Positions 21,146 through 33,575 of a stretch of 64,000 nucleotides of DNA are shown here, piece after piece. The stretch is from Trichosporon coremiiforme (taxonomy: Eukaryota > Basidiomycota > Tremellomycetes > Trichosporonales > Trichosporonaceae). Within the stretch, counting starts at the first letter, position 1; each line of letters opens with the position of its first letter. Below the pieces are notes generated by a model. The model made no database searches. It had not been told where the DNA came from and saw only the letters and a program-made list of their open reading frames with translations. A program made the position numbers and the translations under genes. Location: NCBI GenBank assembly GCA_039545355.1, contig BCJJ01000007.1, positions 558,001 to 622,000 of the forward strand, in the 5' to 3' direction.

Positions 21146-23388
21146 CGTGTTGTAGCTGTTACTGCGATGTTACGCTTTGGAAACGGAGTTGCAGCTGGGG
21201 TGTGCTCATAAGGCAGCGGTGGGGTCTCCATCAAGGTTATCATCCGCCCACATCGGAGGTGACACCGCGGAGAAGACCGAGAAGTAGCCGGGGTGGGCAC
21301 CTGGCTGACCTCACCATGAGCTGCTTTCATTCAGATTCTCCGCGTGGTCGAGAGTTATTCTAAAGCTGGAATATCTGCATCGTAAACAATTCTGCACAGC
21401 GACTGGGTCCGTTGTGTCTCGTGCGGATCCCCGATTCCATGGTAATCGCCGGTCATATCCGTCATTGGCGTGAATGGTCATACCTCGAAGTCGTTGTCTG
21501 GTCAAGCGATGGATGAGATCGGACCGATGATCCGATAACAAACCCGCGCTGGACAGCTCAAGCGTGCACAGATGCAGCAGAGATGGCTGTGCTCGTGCTT
21601 TTCATGGCTACAGGCACAACTCGCCATCATGAGGCGATGCTCGCGCCCAGCAGCGCGTTGGTGTCGCGCTCCGTCACAACTGTGAGAACCTGCGAGCCAT
21701 TCTGCAAACATGACACTCCCTGGTCCTCCAAGGTAGCACGTTCGCTGCGCCGTAGCTGCGGAGGGGTGCCAACCGAGAGCAAGCAGTCTTGGCCGACATC
21801 GAGTCAGATCTCTCTTGGCAGTCTGTCCGCGTCACGTACTGAGCGGATCTCACGAGCGGGCAACTCTGCTGGGCACTACGTTGAGTCAGTTCGGCACGAG
21901 CTTAACTGAGCGGAGGTCATCGCGGACAGTTCGTTTACGATAGAGTTTAGCGGAGTCGATCCCAGCACAGCCTACCTCCCCAACAACGACCCGAAACGGG
22001 GCGCTGATCTCCGCGTCGCAGCAGATCTGGCCGTGATAAGGCCCTCGGCTTGTCGGCATCTGCTATCTGGCGCACCGCCTTCAGCATCGATGAGGATGTG
22101 AGAACTGGAACCCACCCTCTCTGAACTTTCCATTGAATGGTGACGTGCTAACAGCCCGCCCAGGCCCATGACAGCCACATGTTTCGAGTCACAAAAGTGA
22201 TGAGTCGCGACTGCGATCGTCACAACCACGCAATACGCGTCGCGGAGCATTTGCCGCTGCTCCGCCCCCTCCTCCTGTGCCTTCAGTGCTGTGGGGAAGA
22301 TCTCGCGATTGTGGTCGAAGTAGGAGCGGGTACTTTGACACTGACATGTCGCTCGCTTGAAGGGCAAGTTCGGTCGCTCCGACCTCGAATCCGATGTTCC
22401 CCTCAGGCGCTAACCGACGGTCTCCGGATCCGCAACACTCACACGCTGTGCGTTCGCCGCTTTCGCCGCCGTTCGGCCCACAAGCCTCGATGCCGTAGCG
22501 CAGTTGCTGCATGACGACCATTGTTCCTGCGTCGACGACGAACGTTGCTGGACGTTAGGCGACATGGTGTGGATAGCAGCAACACCAAGGGATCGGCAGG
22601 TGAACCAAACAAATCCTTGCTGCACAGGAGCAAGTGTCGTATATCCGCGCGTAGTCTGCAGTCGCAATGATAGGACATGAGCGGCGAGCCAGGGCCAAGA
22701 TGCCGCCAAAAGGGTCGGGGAGACGTCATCGCCGGCTTGAGTCCGCCCTCCTCCTGCCCAGGATCACCAAAATTTCCTGCTGAGTGAGCATTCCTGCAAA
22801 CCTGGCCGTCCAGGCCGTCATGCAGCCATGCAGCTAAACATCTCGAAAGGCGAATCAGAGCCTCAGCGCGGCCGGTCTCGGCTTGAGAAAAGGGGCGCGG
22901 GCGCACGCAGGGCCGCCGGAGCCGGAGGTGCTCCACTGTTCCTGTACAGCAGCGGCGAGCATTGAGCGTGCCCCCATGGCCCTCGGCCAGGCCGGCGTCT
23001 GCGGGTTCTGCGGCCTCTGCTGGCGAGGTCGGGCAAGTTGCGAGTCAGAAGTTGTTGTCACGACAACAACACTCAGTCTCACGCTCATCGAGACGCCAAA
23101 ACATCGACAGTGGTCCGCTGGACAGATATAAACCTCCTCGACTGCCACTCGACGACGAAACAGCTCCTCCCCGCCGATAACCGTAACGGCACCACCAGGC
23201 TTATCGAGATTAAAGTTTTCGGAGACTCTGTGCCTGCGCACTACTGGCGACGAGCAGCGACGCCGACACTTGCTCCAGACACTGCTAGATAGCCCGGCGC
23301 TAGACACTGGCAGCCCGACGCTCACGACTCACGACTCGTACTTCGTTCTTTGTCACCACCACCGCCGCTCTAGGAACGACCCTACGTC
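21146..23388. other. Gene-poor 2.2-kb stretch between ligase and RTA1 gene
   Basis: The two genes are divergent, so both promoters lie here, but 2.2 kb is more than they need. Only short, unconvincing ORFs occur on either strand (none much over 160 codons, none with recognisable domains or good splice partners). No tRNA or transposon ends were seen. A TATAAA lies at 23127-23132. Confidence 0.4.
23127..23132 (+). promoter_or_regulatory. Possible TATA box for the RTA1-like gene
   Basis: TATAAA stands 257 bases upstream of the start codon in an otherwise GC-rich region. If used, it implies a 5' leader of roughly 200 nt. Not supported by other evidence. Confidence 0.3.
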
Positions 23389-24503
23389 ATGGGTAGACTC
23401 CTTCGCCTCTCAGCCGCGGCGCTGCTGTTCGCCGCCAGCGTCTACGCGCAGGCTCCGACACTGACGACGGTGACCTTCAATGGCCAGACGGAAACAATGA
23501 CGCCCGACGCGCTTGAGTCCTGGAAGGACGCGCACAAGGGCAAGACGTCAGAGTCGCCGTACGGGTACACTCCCTCGCTCTCTTCGACCGTGGCGTACAC
23601 TGTCGTGTTCTCCCTGCTCACGATCGTGCACCTCGTCCTGGCCATCAAGTTCAAGTATGCCTCTGCGATCGGCACCATGGTCGTCGGCGGTATCCTTGAG
23701 ATCATCGGATGGGCCGGTCGCCTCTGGTCAAACAAGAACATCCTCCTCTGGGACCCGTTCATCATGCAGACGTGCTGTCTCATCATCGGTCCTGTCTTCT
23801 TCTCCGCTTGGGTGAGTGTGCCTTGGCCAAACCTGTAGTGGCTCTTGCTGACTGCCAGGACTATACGCTGCTCGGCTTCTGTATCCGCTACCTCGGATCG
23901 GAGTACTCTCTCATCCCGCCAAACGCGTACATCATTATCTTCGTGGCGGCCGACATCATCTCCCTGATCCTGCAGGCCGTCGGAGGCGGCGGTGCCGCCG
24001 TCGCAGCGCAGGACTACAAGGACACGACGGAGAGCACGCACATCATGTTGGCCGGTATCCTGTTCCAGCTCGCGACGACCACGATCTTCGTCATCCTCGC
24101 CGTCGACTTCATCGTCCGCGTCATGTTCCACAAGCCGTACCCTGCCAAACTGCACAACGCCATGTCGTGCAAGTTCCTCCGTCGCAAGAACAAGAACAAG
24201 AGCCCCGAGGACGCCCTCCCCGCCAGCGAGGGGAGTAGCGTCACCAAGCCCGAGGGACCAAGGGATAAGCGCGACATTCGCAAGGCCCAGCTCCTCCTCG
24301 CTGGTGTTGCGTGGGCTACGCTCATGATCTACATTCGTGGTATCTACCGTTCCATCGAGCTCGCACAGGGTTGGAGCGGGTACGTCATCACGCACGAGGT
24401 GTACTTCATCTGGCTTGACGGCTTCATCATGGTGCTCTGCATGGCTGGGCTGGCTGTGACGCACCCCGGCTTCCTCCTCCCAAACGACGGCAAGTGGAAG
24501 TAG
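23389..24503 (+). CDS. RTA1-family lipid-translocating exporter-like membrane protein
   Basis: Fungal RTA1-type seven-helix membrane protein, a family linked to resistance to 7-aminocholesterol, sphingoid bases and other lipophilic stress. Exons 23389-23811 and 23859-24503 join across a 47-nt intron in phase 0, giving 355 residues. A signal peptide (about 1-21, ending VYAQA) precedes a short extracellular segment, then seven hydrophobic helices. Family features include GYTPSLSSTVAY before helix 1, the GGILEIIGWAGR block in helix 2-3, and the C-terminal block RGIYRSIELAQGW followed by HEVYFIWLDG. The loop after helix 5 (about 255-290) is Lys-rich. Converges with the small gene to its right. 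Confidence 0.9.
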
Positions 24504-24759
24504 ACGGACCGCTAGCGTCAGTGGCGTCGCTTAGGCGTCAGTAGAGTCGACGAACGACGCTTTCCTCCATAGATTAGACTTATACTTCCCCATCTTCTTT
24601 CTCGCAGCTCGCACGGCCGTTCCGCGCCTTCTTCCTTAGATTGTGTATCAATTAGAAATCAGGACAACAGTATAATCTGATGCAGAACTCCAACTACCTA
24701 TCAGTAACGCGGAGACATGGTGGTACAGTCTAAGGCTCGGGGGGTATACGCCTGTACGA

Positions 24760-25183
24760 TTAGACAGCCTGGACCTGGCTGCGGAACGGGGAGAGGACAA
24801 AGTCCTCAAAGTCGATGATGCGCTGGAGGTTCGTGACGACGAGGAAGAGGCGCGCAAAGATGCCCTCGGGCTTCTTGGCGATCGACTCGAATATGTGCAC
24901 GGTCGAGTAGAACGTTACGAGGGCCGGGAGCCAGGCGTACGCGGCACCCTTGGTGTAGCCCAGGTAGGCCGAGAGGATGATGCCGAGGAGGATGCTGCGG
25001 CGCCAGTAGGTGTACTTGTCTGTGGCTTGTCAGAACGTGCTCTGTTGCGCAGGTACCCCCGCTCGGTGCGCCGAAGCATACGCTCGGGATCGCCTCCTAC
25101 TCACTGGCCGCGAAGTGTCCCTTGGGCTGCTCCTTCTGGGCGGAGACCTTGGTGGACTTCTGGGTGGAGGGGGCGGGGGCCAT
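24760..25183 (-). CDS. Small two-TM protein of unknown function
   Basis: Exons 25105-25183 and 24760-25019 join across an 85-nt intron (phase 1) to give 112 residues. The first 28 residues are Lys/Ser/Gln-rich and hydrophilic; two hydrophobic segments (about 36-55 and 57-72) separated by a short turn suggest a hairpin in a membrane, followed by an amphipathic C-terminal tail. No family is recognised. Splicing is supported by exact phase and by GTGAGT/CAG borders. A TATA-like element lies about 120 bases upstream. Small ER or mitochondrial membrane subunits have this shape, but that is only a guess. Confidence 0.65.
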
Positions 25184-26645
25184 TTTGGTCGAAGTCGTCG
25201 GTGTCGCGGCTGAAAGGAGTGAAGGGCGGGGGCGCAAGAGACAGGAGACGAGAAGAGGAGGAGGAGGTTGAGACCCGGAAGACGCAACGCCGGAGACGTT
25301 ATATAGCACGGCGTCGCAAAGCGTTGCAGACCGGGTAGTGTACCCGGTGAAGAGCGCCTGTGGACGGCTAGGCTGCTAGCTAGTGGTGAGGAAGCGTTAT
25401 TTTAGTGCGGTTGCTGGCGCGGTGGTGTCGAAGATGTCGACTGCCGGGCCGGACAAGCACTTAACTGGCTGCTGGGTGCTGGGTGAAGTGCGGTTTCGAA
25501 ATGGCTGCATGCTGACGCGCGCTGCTTTGACTCTTGCATTGTACGGTGGTGGGACGGGCGGGGGGAGCCGAGACTAACGTGAGCAAGCGGTCTAAAGACG
25601 GGCTATTATGCCCCTAGCGCCGATTGGGAAGGTGATGGTGCCCGAGTTGGCCGAGTTGCCACCGTACTCCTCGTTGCATCCCTCCGGCGGGTTGTTTCAC
25701 GGCCCTAGTGCACCGAGTACCCACCGGCTGGCCCCGCAAGCCCCACGCTCGAACACGCTACACATGACTTCGTCCCACCCAAGTATGCGACGTGGGGTAT
25801 TACCAGATAGCGTGGAGAAGTTATCGCGTGCTCCCGCGCCAGACGACCCAGAAGTTGTACATGCCGTCCACATGGGATACTCGATCAGTGGCGGAGTGCT
25901 TTCAGACTACTCTGAATGTGCGGCGCGGACCGCTCGAGACTGTCTGGGGACTAGCTGAGATGGAGGCGCGCCTCCGGAACTCGGACTTCGGCGACAGGTC
26001 CGTGTTTCAGGCACATGGATCATGAACCACGTCTTCAGTGCAGGTCCTACGTTTGTGCAGCTCGCGACGTTACTTCTCAACTCACAAACCATCAACAGCG
26101 AGACACAGCAGCGATGGCAGCCTCAACAGAACCTTGAGGGAAGCCCTGTAAACATGGTGCCCCGAACAAGGGATCGGCGGGCGGCGTCACCCGACATTGA
26201 TCCGAGATAAGATCAAAACTGAGGGTGGGCAGATCACACTCAGTGCCTGCAAATCACAGCGATCAGCGCAATGTGTGCAGTGTGCAAGCGTCTCGGAGCT
26301 GGCAGGTGGCGCTGAAGACTTAGGAGACTGGGTACACCGTGAATGTCCTCGAGTGCTGCTGTCCAGACACACGGCGGACGACACATTCATCACCGAATGA
26401 GAACGCCGCACAGTCGTTCCAAACTACCCGTCTTCTTTCGAGATCTGGCCACGGATGCACGTCCGAGTGGAAGCACGGACAACGCCAATGCTTCTTCCCT
26501 CTGGATGTGCACCTACCTCACGGGGGAAGATTGAGAAGCAAGCCTGCCACGCAATGCGGCCGGCACCGCGATTGTACGCCGCGAGTGCGCATCGTCATGA
26601 AACACGTACATCCCTCGTCGACTAACACTCTTCTTCACACCTGAC
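25184..26645. other. 1.46-kb intergenic region
   Basis: The flanking genes are divergent. Only short ORFs without splice partners occur. Apart from the TATA-like site near 25299, nothing is recognised. Confidence 0.4.
25299..25305 (-). promoter_or_regulatory. TATA-like element of the small two-TM gene
   Basis: TATATAA on the minus strand, about 116 bases upstream of the ATG at 25183. Position and sequence are reasonable for a fungal TATA box. Confidence 0.45.
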
Positions 26646-28245
26646 ATGCTGCTACTCACCCTGTGCCACTTCGCAGCCCTCGTGCACGCTTATACACATT
26701 CCTTTCCACCACGAGATGAGTCAGCAACTGAAGAATGGCCGACACTCGAGTTCAACGTCTCGCTCCCTCTCGCCTCCCTCTCCCGGATAGGTTGGGCGGC
26801 GACGTACGGTGCGGCGAACCAGTCTGCGATGAACAACACGGCTGGCAATGGGACTGGTGCGAACAGCACGGCAGATGGTGCGATGTCTCTGCTCGCTGCT
26901 AATCAGACTTCGACGCTGAACATATCCGCCATCGTGGGGTCGGTGTGCGTCTTCGGCGAGCTGGGCAACACGAGCACGGCGTCGAGGAGTTCCCTCCGCT
27001 TCACGCGTGACGGCACCGACGTTCACAACCGCGCCTCGTCCTCGAGCGGTGTCATAGGCCAGGCCGACAGTCACTGGGACGAGGTACCCTTGACGATCCA
27101 CGCGGGTCTGTCCACAGTCATCCGGAAGATAGAAGTGACGGCGCGAATGGCAACGGCGGCGTGAGTTCTCCCTCCCATCTCCGCTGACCAAAAGCCATAA
27201 TACGAACGCCGTGAAAGTGACGACCTGGCGGCTGCTCGACGGCGACAGTCTGCGCTCGCCCTTCAAATACGCGGCCGGAAACCATGACTCCTGGCTCCCG
27301 ACGAGCGCGTATGCGAACTCTCTGCACGACCAGGCACTATCGCGTCTCGTCGCTCCGGCAGGAGCGGACGGCATAGTCCTCCCGCGCGGGGTAGAGGTGC
27401 GCTTCCACGTACCCGTGAACAGCTCCTGGATCAGCCTGAACGTTACCCGCGGCCCCGGGTTCGGTATCATGGACATCAGGCTGAGTCCCCGTGTTCCCGG
27501 GTCGGCGCGTCTGGATCTCGGCGGCGAGCGATATCAGGTCGAACGAGCGTGGTTCGCGGCTCTCGACCCTTCGCTCGAGTACTCAGCCAGAGTGTTCGCC
27601 TCCGGGGGGCCAGTGGCGCTGCACAGCGTCACGTTCTACGACTCTGGGTTCCGCACCGTCGAGCTAGAGGAGAAGCCAGTGGAGCCGAGGAGGGGTCCGA
27701 ACGTTGGTGCGATTGTCGGCGGCGTGCTTGGTGGTGCTGTAGCGCTCGGTGCGCTGTGTGTGGTTGTCTGGCTCCTTGGCCGGCAGGCGCAGCGCCGTCG
27801 TGTCCAGCGCGAGATCGAAGAGGATCGCGGCCCGCACTGGCTCGTAGACGGGCCGGTCGTGACGCCCTACCCCCTGCCGCCCATGTCTCTTCCCGAGGCA
27901 CAGCCGCATACCACCGGCGCGCTCCAGACCGCCAACGATCGCTTCATCGTCGCCGCGCTCACGGTGTGGTCGAATCTGAGGGATACGGCTATGAGGCGGG
28001 ACTCGGCGCCGGTTCCGGTTGCTGTCGCTGTGCCCGTTCACGAAGAGAGGGTGGACATGGAGGAACGACAGGGTGTTCCGAGGCCAGAGCCGACAGTGCA
28101 GCGTCCCCGCTGGCCAAGACCTTGGAGAGTCGCTGATGAGCCGGAGCAGATTCCGCTCATGGAGATGCCGCAGCCGAATCCGGTTGCGGTGACGCCGATT
28201 GATAAGGGCTGGCAGGACGTTCCTTGGCGACGTGATAGTAAGTGA
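26646..28245 (+). CDS. Secretory single-pass membrane protein, Mid2/sensor-like layout
   Basis: Exons 26646-27160 and 27195-28245 join across a 34-nt intron (GTGAGT, CTGAC branch) with phase 2, giving 521 residues. A cleavable signal peptide (about 1-16), an extracellular region of about 340 residues with many N-glycosylation sequons (NVS, NQS, NNT, NGT, NST, NQT, NIS), and one membrane span at about 360-385 (GAIVGGVLGGAVALGALCVV) are followed by a basic then Pro-rich cytosolic tail. The extracellular part is beta-rich but matches no domain I recognise. Such architecture is common in Tremellomycete surface proteins of unknown role. The GGVLGG helix could dimerise. Confidence 0.75.
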
Positions 28246-29139
28246 AGCCTAGTGAGTCTCGGAGGGGAGGCCAGCTGCAGCAGGAGGGCGTAGTGTTGTA
28301 CGACGGCGTCAGTGGTGCTCCATAGATCTGCAGTAGCTGATGCACCCGTTGTGGATGTCGTGCGGACGTCCGTTGGAGGTTGGTGCTGGTCAGTTTCGCG
28401 TAGAACCGCCTGGTTCTGGCATTCTCACTTGCTCCCGGCACGCTCGCTCCGAAGCCTCGGAGCTCGCCAGCGCCGCAGCGCCGCAGACGCCGTCAAGTGG
28501 GGCCGCCCCCTGAAAGGCATCGATATACGTGGCCTGTCATTGGGTGTCTTCCAATAAGACCACGGTGATGTACGACCGACATGTCGGCTCGCCTCTTTGT
28601 CTGTACTCGACGGTTCGTCAGCAGTACCTGACGCGCAACGAGTGTATTGAGCAGTGCCTGTAGTCATGGGAAGGAGTCGCGTGATGAGTGTGTCAGGCGA
28701 CCGAGGCCGTAACTGGAACGGTTCCGACTCCCTTTCTATTGCGGGGCCGCCAGACCCGCCAGGGGCAGGTCTTCACTGACGGCTATAAGCGGGCGACGAC
28801 TCCTGCCTCGGCGTCCTGACCAAACTAGCGAATGAGTGTCGTAGACAAGCTGCGGATCAGCAACCGTCAACAGGGGTAAGGCACATGTGAAGCCAAGACG
28901 GGGCATCGGGTTCGGGAAAGGCTCAAAATACACTGATCCAGCGCAGGGGTTGGGTTCGGGAGAGGCGAGGGCGGGCATGGTAATCTCTGGATGATGGCCG
29001 ACTCGTATCGGAACCCAGGCACGCGGCCCTGTCCGCTCTGCACCCTGCCTCGTCTTTCCCCACTCACCAGTGCAGGGGGCTTGTCACCGCTCTTTGATAT
29101 CGCTCTCTTTCTTTACGCCACTCAACCACTGGGCCCGCC
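28246..29139. other. 0.9-kb intergenic region
   Basis: It separates two same-strand genes and should hold the promoter of the Zn2Cys6 gene. The last 60 bases are CT-rich (CTCTCTTTCTTT near 29101). Nothing else is recognised. Confidence 0.4.
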
Positions 29140-31024
29140 ATGTCGTCCTCCGTTGTCCTCGCCGGCGGGCAGGTCCACGTCCATCTCGCCTGCAGCGACT
29201 GCTCCTCGACGGCCTGGTCGCACCAGCAGATCGCGACTCTGGCCGAGCAGATTGCGCAGCGCGTCAACTCACTCCCCGGCAGGTCCGCGACGCCGATACA
29301 GCTCAAGCCGGAGGTGCCGGGCCCATCGATGAGGGACACGCCGCCGCCTTCGCTCGGTAAAAACGGTCCGAGGACAAGAACAGGCTGCTTCACGTGTCGC
29401 GGCAAGCGTGTCAAGTGCGACGAGGCGAAGGTGCGTCAACTGCTGAGAGATTCGCTAACCAGTAGCCGATATGCACACGCTGCAGGCGCAACCCCGAACG
29501 ACAATGCGTCTATCCGAAAGCGACAGCAAGCCCAGCACCGCGGAGCAAGCCTGCGGGGCCGCCCCCGTCTCTGTCCTCCTCAAAGATTGCGCAACGGCGA
29601 TCACAGGGCTCGCGGGCTCTTAGCGCGCGGCCACCGCCGCCGATGCCGTTACAGGGCCAAGACCTGATAGCCTTGTTCTTGGACGGGATCTCCTTCCTCG
29701 CCGAGCCGGGACTAGTGAGTCACCAACCTCGTCTAATTCTGACAGCAGCTCAATGTCCGACCAACGAAACCTGGAGCCCGCGCGCGCTCCGACCGCGTGC
29801 TGGCTAAGCTGTGGGAGGCGCAGATGTTCGTCTCGGCGTCTGGAGAGTTCAACCCCGCTGCGGCGGGTCGACAGGCGTCCGGACACGCGGCGCTCGCGAA
29901 CGCGCTCGTCAGTGCGACCCGAAGTCTTGGCGCCGTCAAGCGCGCGTTCTCGCAGATGAAGCCGACGGCGGCTCATGCCGAGATGTTCGCCGCTTCGCGA
30001 CAACTAGCCTCTGATGCTGCATCCGTTATCGTCGGCGCTAACCGCGGGACAGCACTGAACGACCCCGAGACGATGTGTATCCTCTTCGAGCTGTTCCTGA
30101 TGCGTGACGTGAGTCTGTTGTTGAGACAGAGGGCTGACCTACAGTGCGCCAGTGGCGACCCAGAATGGAACAAGACGCACCAGCTTCTGCGCGAGTACCT
30201 CATCCACACCGGCGGACCGCAGCGGCTACTCGAGAATGACCGTGCAGCTTTGCTCGGCAACAGTATCCTGGAAGACCACCTCGTGTACCTGACAGTGTAC
30301 GACACCTTTGCAGCTCTAACGACGAACGTCGAGCCGCTCATGCTTGCGCCAGGCCACACGCGGTGGATCGAAGATGTCACCTGCGCTCAGCAGGTAGTGC
30401 ACGCCGACTTTGGGTTCAGCCTCAAGATCCTGTCGACTGTTGCGCAGCTCGCAACTCTGCTCGCGCACAAGCCGTACGGCACGCCAGGAAGCATAGCAAG
30501 CGACGCAGAGAGCGACGGCGCGTACGTGCGTGCCTGCCGCGCACTGAACGAGGAGCTGGAGACGGATACACTCGCCACGATCTACAGCACGACAGCGCCG
30601 ACGCGAGTGCAGTTCGGAGATCTGCTGATCCGACACGCTTTAATTTGTCATTTGCGCCGTATTGCTCTGGGCCGATCACGCGACGACGAGCGCATCCAAG
30701 CCTCGGCTGCTGCCATCGTCGAACTCCTCGTGGAAGTTTCCATCCGCACAGGATCCATGATCAATCTCAACTACCCCATCATCGTTGCTGCCGGCCTCAT
30801 CCCGCCAGAAGAGCGCGAGCGCATGCAGACCATCATCGATTTTGTCCGTCTCACGAGCTGTCTCCAGGAAGTGTACCGGATGGAAGAGGTGAGTGGGCTT
30901 GGTTTACTTGATGAAGGTCGCTGACAGACAGATCGTGCACGATTGCTGGCGCCGGACAGAAAACGGCGAGGACGTCCGCATGACGGACACCTGGAACGCG
31001 AACTCGCACATGCTCATTCTGTAG
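29140..31024 (+). CDS. Zn2Cys6 fungal transcription factor
   Basis: Five exons, 29140-29430, 29466-29714, 29749-30108, 30145-30888 and 30932-31024, total 578 residues. The binuclear zinc cluster spans the first intron: CFTCRGKRVKCDEAK then PICTRCRRNPERQC, six cysteines with fungal spacing, beginning at about residue 85. The N-terminal 84 residues are unusual in preceding it. After a Ser/Pro linker the C-terminal 370 residues are helical and resemble the Fungal_trans_2 regulatory region. Its targets are unknown; a dioxygenase, a permease and an aldehyde dehydrogenase lie downstream within 10 kb. The intron at 30109-30144 is 36 nt and in frame, so retention would not shift the frame. Confidence 0.9.
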
Positions 31025-31484
31025 TTTGCTTTGTTGTAACTTCGCTCATCATGAGCACTACTAAGACAGTCAATGACTCGAAGGTCACTGCGGTGCCAGG
31101 GTGGTGACGTGTTGCTGACGCCGGGTCACTGAACATTCGCCGGAGGTGCCCAGCATTGCCGATAGGACCGGCATCGGGAGTTCCGATCGCCTGACTGCTG
31201 AAGCGCTGATCGGTGGGCATGCAGTGGCGTCTGCGGCCAAAGTACCGGGAAGCATCATGGAGCAGAGGCGCTCCGAGCGATTGAAGGCGTTCAAGTGCCC
31301 GGATCTGTGGCACGAACAATGTCGGGCAGTGGCCCGGAGCGCCTCCATCACTCAGCGCCTCAAACGATTGTACGCCTCACCCATCACCGAGTAGGCGTTG
31401 CAACTCTTGGAGACTTGTGAACCAATGCAGAAGGGAAACATGCTACAACCGAAGGGGATCTGTATTAACTGCTGACGACACTAT
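31025..31484. other. Convergent intergenic region
   Basis: These 460 bases lie between convergent genes and serve both 3' ends. No gene is seen. Confidence 0.4.
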
Positions 31485-32492
31485 CTAGCACGAGAGGACT
31501 GAGGGGAGGTACGGCTTGCGCTCGTCGGACTGGTCCTTGTCGTAGAACAGGTCGTCGAGCTGGGGCACCTTGCTCCGGGGGTGGCCGAGGGTGAGGAGCG
31601 GGTGCTCCCAGTTGACGTAGCCGAGGTAGGGAAGCGAGACCTCCCATCCGGCGAGGCGCTGAGCGGCGACAGGGAGGCGCATGACCTGCTCCATGGTGAG
31701 CTGGAGGTACTGGTTCTCCTCCTGCTTGAGGTATCCGCAGGACCAGCCGCAGAGCGCAAGCGTGCGGATTGAGTTGGGCGCGCCGACCTCGAGCGTGTTA
31801 GCGCCGCCGGCGTGGTAGACGGAGCAGAGGATGACGACGCAGTCTCCAGGGTCGGCACGGACGCTGATCGCGTCCTCGTACGTGGGGGGCGGGAGGTCGT
31901 CGCTCCGGATGTGCGAGCCGGGGACGATGAGCGTGCCGCCGTTCTCGGGCGTGACGGGGGTGAGCGCGGCGAGGGCGAGGATCGACTTCTCCTGCTTCGG
32001 GTCCCAAACGTCCGAGCCACGGATGGGGTCGTGGTAGATGGCGTCGTCGCGGTGGAGGTCCTGCGCCTTGCCGCCGGGGTTCACCTCGAGGACACCCGTG
32101 ACATTGAGCTGGGGGCGGCACGTCGACCAGTATCGCTGCGGGTTCGACATGGTCGTCTTGGTGCGGCGCGTGAGGGCGTGGTCCGCGATGCCGTTCAGGA
32201 CAGGGTTAAGCGCCATGCTGTGCACGTACGCGTCCGACTTGCCGAGAAGGCCGGGCACCTTCTTTGAAGTCGGGGGGAAGAAAGATCCGTCCCACTGCTC
32301 GCGGTTGCCCGAGGGGCCCAAGGCGTCCAGGTGAGGCTGGAAGTCGCCAAGCATCTGGTCCACCTCGTCCTTGCTCAGAAGGCCCTTGAGGACGATAGCG
32401 CCCATCTTGCCGATAAGAGCGTTGATCTCCTCCTGCGGCGCCTTGGCGTCGATGCAGATGTCCTCGAGCGTGTAGGGGTGGCAGCGCGTCAT
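31485..32492 (-). CDS. Phytanoyl-CoA dioxygenase-family Fe(II)/2-oxoglutarate oxygenase
   Basis: A single 335-residue exon. The PhyH-type jelly-roll oxygenase uses Fe(II), O2 and 2-oxoglutarate. The facial triad is visible: His-x-Asp in LHRDDAIYHD (about residue 158) and the distal His in YHAGGANT (about 238), with an Arg about ten residues later (IRTLAL) that fits 2-oxoglutarate binding. SFFPP and PGSH blocks also match the family. The N-terminus lacks a signal or PTS2. Fungal relatives include biosynthetic and catabolic hydroxylases, so the substrate is open. Its TATA-containing promoter faces the permease gene; the Zn2Cys6 regulator converges from the other side. Confidence 0.88.
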   Translation of the reverse strand: MTRCHPYTLEDICIDAKAPQEEINALIGKMGAIVLKGLLSKDEVDQMLGDFQPHLDALGPSGNREQWDGSFFPPTSKKVPGLLGKSDAYVHSMALNPVLNGIADHALTRRTKTTMSNPQRYWSTCRPQLNVTGVLEVNPGGKAQDLHRDDAIYHDPIRGSDVWDPKQEKSILALAALTPVTPENGGTLIVPGSHIRSDDLPPPTYEDAISVRADPGDCVVILCSVYHAGGANTLEVGAPNSIRTLALCGWSCGYLKQEENQYLQLTMEQVMRLPVAAQRLAGWEVSLPYLGYVNWEHPLLTLGHPRSKVPQLDDLFYDKDQSDERKPYLPSVLSC

Positions 32493-33575
32493 TGTTGCTG
32501 AATTCGATTGAGTCGTTGAGATGGAAGAGGCTTGGAGAGGCGAGCTTGGAGAGCTTGTTGCGTGATGAGGATCTCAAGCCGCAAAGGTCAGCTGGTTATA
32601 TATACAACCTCGTCAATGATGAATGCGGTGAACTTGGCATGTTGCTGCCCGCCGAGCCGCCGAGCCCGCGAGCAGCGCAGATGCAGCAGCAAGTCATCTC
32701 GCCGATGTGCTCGGCGCCGCGACTGCCGCGCGAAGCATCGATGTGGAGAATCTGGGGTGATAAGAGCCGTGCACCGATACCGTGCAGCCGACTGAGACGA
32801 GCCGGATAACGGTCAGTGACGAGATTGACGATTGGAGACGAGAGAAGGTGGCGTCTGACGGTTCTGACGGTTGACGAGGTGGCCGTCAACTTCGTCAGAT
32901 TCATCTTCGTTTTCGTCAATGCTCGTCTGACCGCCTGGAACGTGACGAGCGGTTCCTGCTGCCTATCTCGCCTAACAGTGCCGATATCGGGTTTCCTGGC
33001 ATGCTATTCTTATCCATATCCGTTGGTCTGTCATCCGCTATACCGGAGCAGGTGACTCGCAGGCGACCTCCGCTGGTGGGCCCCCGCGCCCCCACAGCTG
33101 CAATCAGGCAGGACGCCGTGGAGGGAATAGTGGGCAAGGTACCGGCCAAGGAACACCGCCTGATTGTTCCCCCTTGCAACCGCCTCCAATCTCATTCCCT
33201 TATCAGGTATGAGTAGCGAGATCTCAGGTTCCAGTCTGGGTCGAACGGCACGGGGCGCAGCGGGCATCGGCTGCAGCTTCGGGCTTGAGCTGCTCCAAGT
33301 GACACACCTCACACGGACCCGGGACCTTGGGATGTAAGTGGGAGCCACAAGCCCCCCTTTCGCTGGAGCCCCCTGACCATCTGGCGATGTGCCATTGGAG
33401 CTGCATTCCCAGAGGCGATTGCACGGATGAGCGGATAACGGAAGCTCCCCCCAGAGATGATTGTGTGAAGGCTGAGACACTGTGCGCGTCGCTCATCGCT
33501 CGCGGTCAGAACGATGTATATCATTCAAGCGAGCACTGGGACCCACAGATCCATCTCTCGTTCAACCCCATCACC
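32493..33575. other. Divergent intergenic region, dioxygenase/permease
   Basis: This 1.08-kb region is shared by two divergent genes and holds the TATA box of the dioxygenase gene. Several direct repeats of GACGGTTCTGACGGTTGACGAGG-like content occur near 32850-32900. No gene is seen. Confidence 0.4.
32597..32604 (-). promoter_or_regulatory. TATA box of the dioxygenase gene
   Basis: TATATATA lies about 105 bases upstream of the ATG at 32492, in a GC-rich surround. This is the clearest TATA box in the window and suggests a regulated rather than housekeeping promoter. Confidence 0.6.
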